A stretch of 64,000 nt of DNA, from positions 620,001 to 684,000 of the forward strand of contig JAEHOE010000019.1 in the NCBI GenBank assembly GCA_016858145.1, written 5' to 3'. Both the position numbers and the translations under genes were made by a program. Source of the DNA: Edaphochlamys debaryana. Taxonomy: Eukaryota > Chlorophyta > Chlorophyceae > Chlamydomonadales. Shown in pieces: positions 12,087 through 23,970 of this stretch; the first letter of the stretch is position 1, and every line of letters starts with the position of its first letter. The notes beneath the pieces were generated by a model. It was not told the DNA's origin. It saw only the letters and a program-made list of their open reading frames with translations, and made no database searches.

Positions 12087-15000
12087 TCAGTCCCGTTCGC
12101 CCGCGGCCGCCCGCGTCTGGTGCGTGCGCCCCTTCTTGTGCCCCGCCCCCGCCGCAATGGCCTTGGCTGCGGCGGCCGCCGCCGCCACGCCAGTGGGCGT
12201 GAGCTTGATGACGGGGCCGATGGTGGTCTCCATGCGGATGGCAGAGCCCCGCCCCACCAGGTCCCGGAAGTGGAAGCTGGCCGGCAGAAACGTTGAGCGA
12301 AGCTTGGCCTGGGCGATCTGCGAGGCAGGGTCCGGGTTTCGGGTGGGTAGGTAGGACGCAACGCAGGGGAGGCGCACGGCGAAGGGCGGCGCGTCCAAGC
12401 AAGCTGGTCAGGGACTTGCGCTAAGGAGCTATCTGTAGCGACCCCACCTGCGCCTCGGTGGCCTCCTTGTTCATACGCTTGGACAGCCACACAAGCAGCT
12501 CGCGCCGCCCGCCCGCGACCGCCTGCGGCACCACCAGCGACGTTACGGTAGTCAAGCATCGTACAGAAGATTACAAGGATGCGCATGTGAACACCATGAT
12601 GGGTCTGGCAGCTGCATCCCCACCAGCTCCTTGCCCCCGTGAGCCTGCGCCGCACCTCACCGGCCGTGCGCCCCGCCCCCAGTGACACCCACGCCCTGCC
12701 TGACGCCCCGCCCCACCCCGCGGTTCCGCGCCGCACCTGCACCATCCGCCCCGCCCCCGGCACCGCCAGGACGAAGGCGTCCGCGTCTCCGTCCGTGTGC
12801 CTCGCAATGCAGCCCAGGTGCAGCAGCGAGGACACCTGCAGATGGCGGGGGCGGGGGCGGGGGCGGGGGCGGGGGTAGATGAGGACGGGGACTGCGTGAA
12901 AGGGCCGAGGCCGCGGGGTGGAGGCAAGCACATGCAAGCGGGAGCGTGGACCAGGTCAAACCTAAGGATGGTCCCTTACTCCTTGATGAATCGTGGCGAG
13001 CAACTCACCAGCTCCTCCGCCTGCTCCTGAGTCATGGCCGCCTTGCGCCGCTGCCCCTCGCCCTCCGCCCCGGCTTCGGTACCGGCCCCCGCCTGGCGCC
13101 GCTTCTCTAGCAGCGCCTGCGACGGCAGGGGCGCCAGCCGCGCTCTACTGCCTTCGTCCTGTCCCCCCGCCGGCCCTGCTGCTTGGCCGCTGGCTGCCGC
13201 CGCCCCATACGCAGCCGCCGGCGCCGTCGCGCGTGCGGGCGGCGGGGCCGTGGCCAGCAGCCGTATCAGGTGTTCGTGCGAGAGCTCAAAGTCCGTGTAC
13301 CGATCCACGACGGCCCTCAGGAACACGTCGACCGCCGCATGCCAGCGGCTGCGGATCTGCCGTACGGCAGTTACGCCTGATGCGCCGTACGCTCCCGAAG
13401 GCCCCGCTGCAAGCGCTCCGGGAGCGGAGTGCGAGCGGCCCGCCGCAGCCCCGCTGCTGCCGGCAGCGTCGCCTCCGGCCAAGGCGGCGGCTCGCGCGGC
13501 CTCGGCCGCCGCCTCGGCCTCTGCGGTCTGCAAGAGCAGGGCCCGGTATTCGGGCGTGGTGAGGATTGCGAACTCGTCCAGACCTGGAGAGCGGGCATTC
13601 GGGAGAAGCGCCATGGTACATGCTCACTCAGTTCGCGTCGCTAACTCCCTGGACCAGGGTCAGGTCCAGGGCAAGGCCTACAGGGTCAACAGCTGAAGGA
13701 CATACAAAGCAGAACTAATGCACGACAGGCCCTCCATCACCGCCAGCCTTTCTCGCGCCCCGCTCCGACCGCCCCGCACCCACCCGTTGGCAGTTTGAAG
13801 ACGCGCACTCGGTTTGCCCTGCGCTGCTCGTCCAGCTGCCGTTCCACGTCAGACCGGTCCGGCATGAGCGCGGCTAGCTGTGAGCGCAGGGCCAGGGGCG
13901 GCAGCGCCTCGCAGCCGGGGTGCGAGCGGAGGTCGCACCTGGTGGGGGGAGGACGGGACGGGACGAAGAGAAAGCGGGTTGAAAGATGCAGAGCTGTCTC
14001 CATATCTAGGTTCTAGAAGGCGCGGAGGAGCGTTCCAGCCGTCGTCCGCACACCCCACGACCCCCGGCTGTCCAGGGCTCCCAGTCAGCCCTATCTTCAC
14101 CGTACGTCGCATCGCCTGTGCCCTGCTGCTGTTGCCAGACCTGAGTGAGATGAGGGTGACCTCCACATCGCTCGGGATTGCCTCTGCCAGCGCCTCGTCA
14201 TCGTCGTCCATGGGGTCATTGTACCGCCGCCCGCCGCCGTCGGACCGCCACGGCTGCGGCGGCGCCGCCGGCTGCGGCGCTGCGCCCGGCCCTGGTCCCA
14301 TCCTTGGCACGGGTCCAGCAGGCGCCCCGACGCCTAATGGCGATACGCCCATGGCGGCCAGGGCGCTGAGGCGGTGAACTGGGTCGGCGTCACGAAGGAA
14401 GCCACCGGCATGTGGGTCCGGCGGCGGCGGGGGGGCCCGGGCACCGCCCCGACCGCCCGCGCACCGCGGCCGCAGCTGCGAGGGCTGGGGCCTGGGCTGG
14501 GCCTGGGCCTGGGCCCAGCCGCCTGGGCCGCCGCCGCCGCCGGCTGCCAACCCCGCGCCCGTGGCAGTGGGGGCACTGGCGCTGCGCTCGGACAGAGCCG
14601 CGGCTCGCCGTGGCCGGGCTGCCCCAAGCAACGGTGCAGACGGTAAGAAGGCGTCAGTGCCTTGCTTATTACAGGACGGAGCAGGTGCCCATCGAGGCAC
14701 TCCCCTGCCCTCGACCTGATCCTCGTGTCCCCTGTGCCAGCGCAGAGCTAGGCACTCCCAAACGCGTTTCACCATGGTTTACCAACGTCTCGCTCGTCCC
14801 ACCTTGGCCTGCTCCCGCCTGGCTGCTGCCCACGGCCAAGAGGTTGGCGGCCGCCGCTGCCGCCAGCGCCCGGACCTCCTCCGCAGAGGCCGCGGGCGCC
14901 GAGGCAGCGCCCGCGCCTGCAGCGGGGCTGCGAGCAGCTGCAGGTGATGACGTATGCCCGGGCCCCAGCAGGAGGCTCTTGAGCTTGGCCTAGTGGGCGG

Positions 15001-15329
15001 GAGCACGGGTTGTGGAGGGCAGGATAGGAGGTGGTAGTTTGGAGCAAGCGCCCGGTTGAGGGGGGTACAGTCAGGGGTCTCTGCTACAGGGTCGAAGGGC
15101 GTCTTCCCGGCAACCCTGGTGTGGGGCTGACGTACTTGGGTAGACAGCCTAACCATCACCGGGCGTTTGTAACGGGGGCCGGGTGCATGAACGACGGTGC
15201 AAGGTGGTTGCTCACCGAGCGCTGGGACGCCTCAGCGGCAGGGGAAGGCGAACCCGCTGGGCGCAGGTCCGCGTAGGCCTCCTGCAGGCGCCGCCGCTTA
15301 GCCCGCTCCAGTTCCGCAAGCTCTGCCAT
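12087..15329 (-). CDS. STK19: STK19 homologue (winged-helix DNA-binding repair factor)
   Basis: Eight exons on the minus strand: 15329-15216, 14989-14803, 14618-14141, 13938-13784, 13583-13009, 12835-12737, 12522-12448 and 12317-12087 (1914 nt, 637 aa; phases match throughout). The C-terminal two-thirds align by eye with STK19: SDVERQLDEQRRANRVRVF, then GLDEFAILTTPEYR, AVDVFLRAVV, FVLAVPGAGRMVQ, GGRRELLVWLSKR and FHFRDLVGRGSAIRMETT. These correspond to the winged helices of human STK19, a nuclear protein now linked to transcription-coupled nucleotide excision repair; the older kinase label is doubtful and no kinase motif is visible. The first 250 residues (Ala/Gly/Pro-rich with a short DDDDE stretch) and two Ala/Gly-rich insertions are lineage additions. 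The intron before exon 6 ends in a (CCCCCG)n tract. The start is the first ATG, MAELAELERAKRRRLQEAY. Confidence 0.85.
12845..12875. repeat. (GGGGGC)n tract abutting an STK19 acceptor
   Basis: About five consecutive GGGGGC units on the plus strand, so C-rich on the transcribed sense strand. The tract ends nine bases before the acceptor of STK19 exon 6 and supplies its polypyrimidine tract. The G-strand could form a quadruplex. Confidence 0.8.
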
Positions 15330-16296
15330 CGCTGCAGCCGTGCAGCCTGTCCAGAGCTCGCCGGCGTCAAGGCATCTGCATCTCTCGTCCCCGAGCTCCT
15401 GGACACGGATAGGGCTTTTCCACCAGTTGCAGGCTTTTACCTTGATGTGCGCGCAATAAGCAGGTGGTAGCCTGTATATACGCTGCAGGGTGTGGATGCA
15501 ACTCGTGCAATTTAAAAAACAGAAACGTTTGCCATTTAGGCTTCTTCCTCTCTGTAATAGCATCTACAGCACACCTGGGCAAAAGCGCAATTGTGGGCCT
15601 GCCGGAGTGCCGTGAGCGGCCGTGTCTCCCCGGCCCCCCCGCCCCCTCGCCCCTCCTCCTTCCCCGACGACCCCTCCTGCAAGCCCCCCGTGTCCGCAAC
15701 CTTCAACCCCCCTTCCCCTCAATGAACGGGCAGTGGCAGGCAGGCTGGAGGCCCTGAGGTGTACAGCTTTAGCGCAAGGGCAATCCAACCCTCGCCGACA
15801 GACCATGACGCATGGCGCATGCTGCCCGGCCTGAACCGACTGTCCCGCCCGGACCTGTCTCTCCTGTCTCAGCGCACCAAACAAGCCGACACAAGGGCTT
15901 CTCCCACACAGCGCGACCTTGGGCCCATTGCAATTGCCACAAGGCCGCACGCCGTCGTTGGCTTCTCACACAACATCAAGCAGCTTGTGTGCTGCTATAG
16001 CCGTCGCGTCCGCTAGGAGCTGCATAATTAGATTCGAGGTCAGTGCGCGCTCGATTTGACGACCTCCGGCGATTCGCCAACGCCGGACCAGCGGCCTCAT
16101 TCTGTCAGCAGCAGGTTCTGCGTAGGCAAGCTGAAGGCAAGGCAGCAGGAACCGCCTAGGTAGGCTCCCTTTTAAAGCAGCGACGAGAGCTGACACCTAC
16201 TCCTCTCCTTGCCGACCCCTCTCGACACTCCCGCCCCCCCCCCCCTAACTCCCCCAGAAGCCGACGTCCGCGTCCCGTGGCCCCCACCCAGCTGCT
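15330..16296. promoter_or_regulatory. Divergent promoter region, STK19 / ankyrin gene
   Basis: A 967-bp gap between two divergent start codons. A TATATA element at 15474-15479 lies about 145 bases upstream of the STK19 ATG, beside an A-rich patch at 15510-15530. A TTTTAAA patch near 16170 lies about 125 bases upstream of the ankyrin-gene ATG. Both are plausible core promoter elements; no coding exon is supported. Confidence 0.4.
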
Positions 16297-18017
16297 ATGG
16301 CGCCCTCAAGCGACCCAGTGGCCGACGTGTGGCGCATGCCTGGGCTCCTGGGCCGCATCGCCTCCTTTCTGGACCCCAGCGACGCGGCGTGGAGCTTCAT
16401 CCATGTGAGCAAGACAGCGGCAGCGGCTCACGATGATAAGGGGCAACCGCTACCACGCACCGTTAGCCTCGTTTGGCTAGCGGGTTCCGGTCTCCTCGCC
16501 ACCCCCGAGGGCCGGGTCGCCGCGCTGGCCGTATGCTACCGTCTAACACGGAAGCAGCGGGAGGAGTATTTGTGTCGCTGCGCGGCGGCCGACTCCAGTC
16601 TCGATTGCCTGGGAATGGCAGTGGTGGCGGCAGGCCTCACGCCGCCGCCAACAAGCGTGCTGGTTGCCGCCGCCGCCGCTGGCCAGCTGTCGAAGTGCCG
16701 CTGGCTGGTCGAGGCCATGGGCTGTGCGGGGCTGGTCCGCCTGCCCTGCCTGTGCGTGATCAGCGCTGCGGGGCCGGGGCCCGGGGTGGTCGAGGAGGCC
16801 CGGGCCTGGCTGGCGCCCGCTGCCCTGGAGGGCTGGAGCGAGGCGCAGGAGGCGACGGCGGCAGGCGGGGACGTGGAAGCCGTGAGAAACCTCCTATCCG
16901 GCTGGCAGCCGGCGGGTTGGGATGCGCCGCGGGTGTTTTGGTGGCTACCCGCGCTCTGGACTGCGCAGGCTCGGCGCGACTTTCAGGAGGTCCCCACCCC
17001 TTGGCCACGCCTTGCCTGGCGTCCCGAGTTTTACCGCGGCCCCCACGCTGCGCTCGCCGTGACCCGGCTGACCCAGATGGACCCGGCGGAGCTGACGGAT
17101 GACTGCCTCTGTGTTGCCGCTAAATCTGGGCACGTGGAGGCCGTGCGCTTCCTGCTCAGCCGCAGAGTGCGGCCGGGCGGCTACCCCCGGCCCGCCGCCG
17201 CTGCTGCGTGCGGTGGTCACGTGGGCGTGTTGCAGGCCCTGCGCGAGGCGGGCTGCATGGGCGAACCAGCACACTGCTTTAGGGAAGGCGTCAAGGCGGG
17301 CTCCCTGCCCGTGGTGGAGTGGCTGGTGGCGACTTTCGGTGCCCAACGCCTGGGAGTGGACGGCCACACCCTCGCCTACGCGGCCCAGGCTGGCAGCGTA
17401 CCGCTGCTCGAGGCCCTCCCGGGGCTCCTGGACGCAGCGGTTCCAGGGTGGGACGTGTACCGTGATACCATCTGGAACGATGTGGCACAGTCTGGGTGCG
17501 CTGAGGCCGTGGACTGGATTGCCAAGGAGGCCGCTCGGCGGAAGGTGCGTGCGCAACCGCCCCTGCTGGTGGGGGAGCAGCAGCGAAGGCCCGTGGGCTG
17601 GGGGGCTGCTATGCTGCGAGCGAGCATGTGGTGAGGGGCTTCTTTCAGGTGCTGACACACTCGCGCCCACAGATGACATATGCGTACAATGCGTACTGCA
17701 CGGCTGCGGCCCACGGGGATCTCCGCATGGTGCAGCGCCTGCGCAAGGTGGGCTGCGGCTACAGCGAGGACGACGCCAAGGCCCTGGCGCGGGCGGCCAG
17801 CCGCGTCCCTGCCGCCGCCTCGGCCCTGCCGTGGCTGGAGGAGCCGGGACGCCCCAAGACGCTGAAGGCGGCGGCAGCGGAGGCGAGGGTAGTGGCGGTG
17901 GCGGCTTCGACTGTGCACCTCGCTTGTGGGTGCCGGGACTGCAGTCGCCACAGCGGGATTGTAGAAGAGGCAGAAGGGTACCGGTACGGTAGAGGGGACT
18001 TCGGACAGACCTTGTAA
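16297..18017 (+). CDS. F-box-like, ankyrin-repeat protein (volvocine family)
   Basis: Two exons, 16297-17544 and 17673-18017, joined in phase 0 (530 aa). The N-terminus reads WRMPGLLGRIASFLDPSDAA, which resembles the F-box-like helix that opens many ankyrin proteins of Chlamydomonas and Volvox. From about residue 120 onward come degenerate ankyrin-type helical repeats (for example CVAAKSGHVEAVRFLLSRR, ACGGHVGVLQALREAGC, AAAHGDLRMVQRLRKVGC). Such proteins form a large, rapidly evolving family in volvocine algae with no assigned function; the F-box-like part hints at a substrate adaptor role, which is inference. The last 100 residues are Ala-rich and end in a Cys/His-containing tail (ACGCRDCSRH). 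The start is the first ATG, directly before the F-box-like segment. Confidence 0.8.
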
Positions 18018-18254
18018 GGGGACAGGAGGCGGCGAGGCCTGGCCACTTAGGGCCCCGCTGACCTAGCATGTTTCCCAGAGCTGCCATGTGGTCAACTGGC
18101 CAGGGTGCGGTTTAGCAAGCGGTGCTTTAATGCACCGCCTTGGCGGCATCTATCTGCCTCCGTCGACTCATCGCCCAGATAGATGTCTTCTCCGCACAGG
18201 CCCCCTCCCTTGCTTGCACATCCTCCCTGCCATCTCCTCCTGGATCCCCGCCAG

Positions 18255-19051
18255 GGCACGTCTCCATCTCCGCAATACTGGCCTACGGGATGGCGGTGGG
18301 GCTGGTGGTGATGCTGGAGGTCGGAGGTGCGGTGGATCGCCACCAAGTCGACGACGTCTTGGGTGCGTGCGTCCGGGGCAGGGGAAGTGCTTGGACACGA
18401 GCGGGGATGCGCCGCCCCCCGCGGTCCCTTAATTGAATGCTTTGCTCTGTGCCTGTCTTCTCCAGCCTGGGGACTGGGGACTGGGAGGTCCGGTTTTGCC
18501 ACACACTGCATCCCAGCTGACCGCCCGCTCCCATTATTGCCAATGCATTCCTTGCCCTGCCAACCCATCAGCGTGCTTCAGGGACCGCGTCATCGTGGCT
18601 CAGGTGCTCATGATTGCCCTCTTTCTCTTGTGGCGCTGGGGCGCTTCTGCTCGACGCACGGTCCTGTTGGGCGTGTGCTACATGACTTCGGTGGTGGTCC
18701 TGGTCGTGGTGGACCTGGGGGCCCGCGCGGCGGGGTACGGCCAGATCGTCCCCGTGGGCCTCGTTGAGAACCTCATATTGGGTGAGGCACGTTCAGTCGG
18801 CAGGGGCAGTTGACGAGGGGCAAGGCCTGGAGAGGAGGAAGAGGAAGGGGCACTGGGCTTGGGGAATGTCTCGCGGACTTGCGGTCACGGAACTCCCTCG
18901 GCCCTTTTTCACAGTGCCGGGGAACCTCCTTTGTTGGTGCGGTAGTTGCAACACTTTGCACTTGCCGGACTCGATGGTCCATTGGCCAAGTTCCACCGCA
19001 GACTCTTCCCGCTCACCGCAGACTCCACCTCTCTCTTACTTCTTTCACTAG
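18255..19051 (+). CDS. Putative membrane protein, 5'-incomplete
   Basis: Three candidate exons, 18255-18362, 18582-18781 and 18915-19051, are joined by good GT-AG sites in matching phase 1. Each of the first two carries hydrophobic stretches: ISAILAYGMAVGLVVML, then VIVAQVLMIALFLLW and VLLGVCYMTSVVVLVVVDLG, separated by short charged loops. This suggests at least three membrane spans. No family is recognised. The third exon is Cys/Ser-rich and ends at a TAG; its coding nature is the weakest. An acceptor (gccag) opens the first exon, so upstream exons and the start codon are missing, perhaps between 18018 and 18250. It could be a gene fragment. Confidence 0.35.
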
Positions 19052-19826
19052 CACCTCGTGCCACAGCACTTCCACACGCCCAGCCCTCGTCACCGCTAGC
19101 TATCCGGTAGCTATCCGGCAGGTGTATTGAAGGAACGGCAGACCGTGGAGGGAATGTTCCGAGTCTGACGACGTGACGAGGTGCAGGCCGGCAGAGGCAT
19201 CGGATGGCAGACAGGCAGGGGTGGCGTTGCTCTTCTGAGCCCGGAGGTGGCTTAGGAAAAGGTTTGCGCTCGGGCCACAGTGAGGGGCGGCGGAGGTGTA
19301 GGCCGTTGCGGTCGGAGGCGCTCAGGAGGCTGTCGACGTGACGGGAAGCATAGGGAGGGTAGTGGCCCTTGCGACATGGAGTGTGATGAGTCCAAAAGAA
19401 TGGACACTTTGTGGGGATCGACTGTGTGTCTAGTCCATGCGTGTATTGCTATCTTCTCCCGTCAGGTGCTGCTAACTCATGGCTGGGTGGGGCCATGTTG
19501 TGGAGGGGCTGACCGGCTATGAGCGGACGAAAGCACTGTCAGCCCATTAAAGGTCAAAGGAGTCAGGGGATCTGCCCCCCGGGGAACACGCTCCGTAAGG
19601 GCCACCCCCTCTGTCAAGTCGATTCACATCAAAGTGCCTCGACCCTTGAGCGCAACCCGCCCCAAGGAGAGGGACTAACCCAGGGCTGTCGGAGGACTGT
19701 GTCGCTCTCGCAGGCAGCGCCGGCAAGTTATCAGCCCATCCAAATCGCAGCCGGGCAGCCTTCTCTCGCTGCTGCTTCTCAGGGCTCCTCCCCTCCAGCT
19801 CAAGCCCACACTGCCCCTCAAGGCCC
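19052..19826. other. Intergenic region
   Basis: No exon is supported. It contains a small direct duplication of the AGCTATCCGG motif near 19098-19120, and otherwise ordinary unique sequence. Confidence 0.4.
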
Positions 19827-22800
19827 TCAGCAGCCCTCCTTCTCCATGCGCGCCTTCAGCCCCTTGCGCGCGTCCTCCACCACCTTCGTCAGCTTACTTT
19901 TACCGACCTTCTTGCCCCGCGATTTAAAACGCCTCCTCCTGCTCGACCGCGTGGGCGTTGTAGCAACTCCTGCAGACAGCCTTGCTAGACGTGTCCAGCC
20001 GCATCCGTTGCTGACGGATGGCCATCCAATCCAACCGCCATTACAACTGTACGCAGCTTCCCATTCCGCCATGCCAATGTCCTCCCCCCACTGGTGGCCT
20101 GCCGCCTCACCAGGGCTCGACCAGGAGGCAGCAGCAGCAGCCCGCCTGCAGCCCCACCCTTCAACCGCCCATCCCCACGAACAGCTCCAGCGGTGTGGGG
20201 CCGGACAGACCCTACTGAGCAGGCGCCACTGCAAAGTAAAGGCGAAAGGCGATTCAGTTGCCGCTGCCGTTGCTGCTGTAGCCGTGGGCGGCTGGCCGGA
20301 GACTCTTGCCGCTTCCTGCTGCTGCTGCTGCCGCGGCGGCGGCGGCCGCAGCAGCAATCGGACGCTCACCGTACAGCAGCCCCCCCGGCAATGTAGCCGT
20401 TGCCGCTGATGGTGTTGCCACTGGGCTCTCGCGCACTGCCGCCGCCTCCCGGCTCCCTGCGGCTGCCGTCACCGCTGCTGCCGTGGCCGCTGCGCCTGGC
20501 ACGGTTGACGTCAACGACGCTGCCAACTGCGGAGGTTTGGGCGCTGTGGCGCTGGCGGCGGCTTTCGTGCCGAAGGCGGCTGCGACGGGAGCGGTGCTCT
20601 GGCCCGGCGGTGGCGAGACAGAGCCGCTGTCTGCTGCCGGCTGCCGACGTCCCCGATGCTGCCGCAGAGCCTAACGGGACGGGGGCCGTGTTGGCATGGC
20701 AGCCCGCCCAGCGACAGCGGCGAGCCCACCGGTTGTGCAGCGGCGGCAGCGGCAGCTGCCGCCGTCGGCGTGCCGCCGCCCGCCGCCAGGCACTCCTCCT
20801 CCTCCTCCTCTTTGGCGGCGATGGCGGCAGAAATGGCCGCAGCAGCTGATGCGGGCTCCGTCTCGGCCTCGCGGGCAGCCACAGCGATTGGAGCCACCGC
20901 CGTGGGGGCGGCCGCCCTCGAGCGCTGCGGCCGCTAAGGACGAGGACGCGGGGCAGGTCCCGGTCGCTGCTGCGGCAGCCGCGGCCTTGCAGGCCTCCTG
21001 GCGCGCGACATGCCGCCGGGTGCCGGTGCCGGTGCCACCGTCTGAGCCGACGGTTCATCGGCACCGCTGCCGCTGCCCGGGTCGTGTACGCCACGCCACG
21101 CCCCCGGAGGCCGAGGCGGTGCTGCCCTCCTCAGCCGTCGCCGCGGGGGCCGTCAGCACCGGCGGTCAGGGCGTCAGGGGCGCCTGAAGACAACGCAGAC
21201 GTCATGGACGCCGGGACCTCAGCCGCCACGCACGGCCGTCGGCATCAGCCCCGGCGGTGGCAGTGAAGGCGGCGCGGCGCCCATTCCACTGCACCACCGC
21301 CGGAGCCAGCATGAGCTGCTGCGGCCATTGACGCATTGGGGCTTGACTGGTGCCCACGCACCGTCTGCCGGGCGCCCCATGCACCTTACAACATGCGCTT
21401 GTCACGGCGACACCACGCACAGTGCAGCTACAGCCTGCGCACCATGGGCGCAGTGGCCTGCTGGCGCGGCAGGGGCAGGGGACGGCAGACCGGCACCAGG
21501 CGGCGCAGCGCCCAAGTGGCGGCGCGGTGTGGGCGTGCGTGCAGGTGGCGAGCAGGCGTTGGGCTGCAGGCGGCCCGGCTGGAGCAGGGGCTGGAGCCTA
21601 TGGCGCTGACGCCACCCGCCGCCGCCGCACCGCCACCCGTGCCGGCGGCGCCGGCAACGCTTCCCGTGCCGCGGGATCGCCGCTTGGTGAGAAATGCCTG
21701 TGCTTGTGGCGGGCAAAGCGGCAGGCGGGCATTGGGACTGAGTGACCGCTTGTCCGACGGGGAAGCAGGGTGCATCTCGCCCGCAGCAAAGGCCCCAGGC
21801 GAGAGCTAAGCATGCCGGCTTGCCCGCACCTGTCCGCGCCGCCGAGTGCTGTCGTTCAGCGGCCAGCGGCCACAGCTGCCGCCCACCGCGTAGCCGCCGT
21901 CCCCAGTGGGCAGCACCGGCGCAATACCGTGCTGCTCCATGACGACCCCGCAGGCCGCCACCTCGTCCGGGTCGTCCGCCCAGCCGTCTGCCATGAGGAA
22001 GACCTCCAGGGGCTTCATCCCGCCCGTGCCCGCATCCTGCAGCATCGAGGTGTTGGGCGCACCGCACTCCACGAGCCCCCTGCACAGGGTTGCGCGGCAG
22101 GTCAGGGCACAGGCCTTGGGCGCTGCACACAGGTAACCGTGGGCCTTGACGGCGGGTTTCCCTGGTGCCCTGGGCCCATAGTGACACCAGGACGACGTTA
22201 GCCACACATTGCACACCGCCGCGCCTACGCCTCCCCCGGCTTACGAGGCATCCCTCCACACTACACACACTGAGCCTCCTTCATGCTTACATGAGGCCCC
22301 GCCTCTTGGCCACCAGCTCCTCCACGTCCTCGAGGGCAATGCGTGGCTCGCGCTCGACCAGCGCCACCCGCTGCTCGGAGTGCGCCAGGCCGTCAATCTC
22401 CACCTGCACCGGCAAGCCCTCCACGAGGCCACGGAGCTTCCTGAAGCACCAGCGGCTCGCTCGCACCTGCAGGCGCCACCCACACAGAAAGTGAGCCATG
22501 GGTGCCCATCAGGGCCAACGCACGCGTTTCAGCAGCTGCCAGTAGCTAGCGCACATAGGATGCAACGGTATCCTGGGGCGCAGTAGCTCTCACCCTTGTC
22601 CGCTTGGAGGTAGAGCTTGCTCCATTCCGCAGCCTGGTACTCAGCACCCGTGATCTGGATCTGCGGCAGGGCAGGATGGCAGCATCCCACTTGAAGCTCA
22701 GCCTGGTCCTCGGCAGGCGCCCGCATGCCATGCAGGTGTTCTAGCCCAGCAGCTCATTTTTGCCGCTTGACCCCCCCCCCCCTTGTGAGACTCATGCAAG

Positions 22801-23970
22801 GAAGAAGCACCCTGCTGAGCGAACAACCGTCCTGCCCTTGGGTGCTTCTGGGTGCTTCTGGGTGCTTCTGGGTGCTTCTGGGTGCTTCTGGGTGCTTTTG
22901 GGTAGGTGCGGCGGGTTGGGGGGTGGAATCCGCAGATTCGGCCCAAGGCCCAGACACAGTGGGTCTGTGCAGGTGAAGGCGGCAACCAGTGAAACTCTTG
23001 GGGTGGGTAAGAGCTAGGTAGCCGAGGAGGGACGCACGCAGCTGAGCAAACCTTACCTGCTGCTGCTCAAGCCGCCACCTGCTTGCTGCCACGTCATGCG
23101 CCACCACGGCCAGCCGCATGCCGTCCCGCAGCTCCACGTCCTCAACGTCCAGAGCCGTGTCAGGGCATTCCGCCAGTTGCAGGAGCTTGGACGGCTGCTG
23201 GTCCACAGGCAGCACGTACCGGTAGCCCCGCAGCATGCTCAGCAGCTGGCTCCTGGTCAGCTGCTTGTGGTCCCGCCTGATGTAGGTCGATCCGCCCGGC
23301 AGGAAGAGCACCAGATTGCTGTATACGCGTTCTTGACCTGGTGGAGACAAGGGTGATAGGGTGAGAGGGGCGCGGTGATCCGAGAGGGGCGAGCGTACCT
23401 TGACAGAAGCCCGCGAGTCTTCTGCCCTCTCAAACGCCCACCTCCTCTCCCCTCCCCTCCCCTCCCCTCCCCTCCCCTCCCCTCCCCTCCCCTCCCCTCC
23501 CCTCCCCTCCCCTCCCCTCCCCCTCCCCTCCCCTCCCCCTCCCCTCCCCTCCCCTCCCCTCCCCTCCCCTCCCCTCCCCTCCCCTCCCCTCCCCTCCCCT
23601 CCCCTCCCCTCCCCTCCCCTCCCCTCCCCTCCCCTCCCCTCCCCTCCCTCCCCTCCCCTCCCCTCCCTCCACCACAAGGTTCCTCTCCCGGAACCGTCGC
23701 TCACTCACGCAAGGTGGGGCGGCTGTGGAACGGTCCGCCTTCGCCGTTGAGAACGGCTACGCTAAACCCCATGTATGGTCATCCGTGCTCCAACGTACCC
23801 TGGCACCGATCTAGGATGAGCCGGTAAATGGTCTTGTCCTCGTCGCGGTCCTCCAGTTTCCAAGACGCGAGCTCTTCCTCCGAAACTCTGCCGACAAACG
23901 ACAGGAGCTTGCCCTTCGTTTCGAGAGGCCCTGCTCGCACAGCCTTGTAAGCCCGTGCCCTGGAAATCAT
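19827..23970 (-). CDS. Unrecognised multi-exon protein gene
   Basis: Exons on the minus strand that read convincingly: 23970-23799 (ATG start), 23337-23057, 22660-22594, about 22459-22291, 22169-21830 and one starting at 21697. All junctions are phase-consistent, except that the start of the fourth exon is uncertain: the obvious CAG acceptor at 22467 is out of phase, whereas a GAG acceptor seven bases further in is in phase. The early part contains EEELASWKLEDRDEDKTIYR, VLPVDQQPSKLLQL and ELRDGMRLAVVAHDV. Later exons contain CFRKLRGLVEGLPVQVEI and MKPLEVFLMADGWADDPDE. Downstream the frame turns Ala/Gly/Glu-rich, and a strongly basic segment (FKSRGKKVGKSKLTK) ends at a stop at 19827. Exon borders below 21.6 kb are not resolved. 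I recognise no family; the basic tail suggests nucleic-acid binding at most. Introns 1 and 2 hold microsatellites. Confidence 0.5.
22840..22899. repeat. Six tandem copies of a 10-bp unit (GGGTGCTTCT)
   Basis: Six head-to-tail units, the last one with a single change, inside the second intron of the unrecognised 19.8-24.0 kb gene. Confidence 0.9.
23441..23671. repeat. (CCCCT)n microsatellite, about 230 bp
   Basis: Nearly uninterrupted CCCCT pentamers, with a few CCCCCT and CCCT variants, form a pure pyrimidine plus strand. The tract lies in the first intron of the minus-strand unrecognised gene, so the transcript carries the purine strand. Confidence 0.95.

Noticed and set aside
20366..21187. 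Several Ala/Arg/Pro-rich frames on both strands
   Set aside because: Low-complexity GC-rich DNA around the 3' part of the unrecognised gene. No frame could be preferred, so no separate gene is called.
22840..22899. 10-bp repeats as an interstitial telomere or CRISPR-like array
   Set aside because: The unit GGGTGCTTCT does not match the Chlamydomonas-type telomere repeat (TTTTAGGG), and there are no unique spacers.
23375..23827. Pro/Leu/Ser repeat frames across the CCCCT tract
   Set aside because: Translation of an intronic pentamer repeat without other coding evidence.
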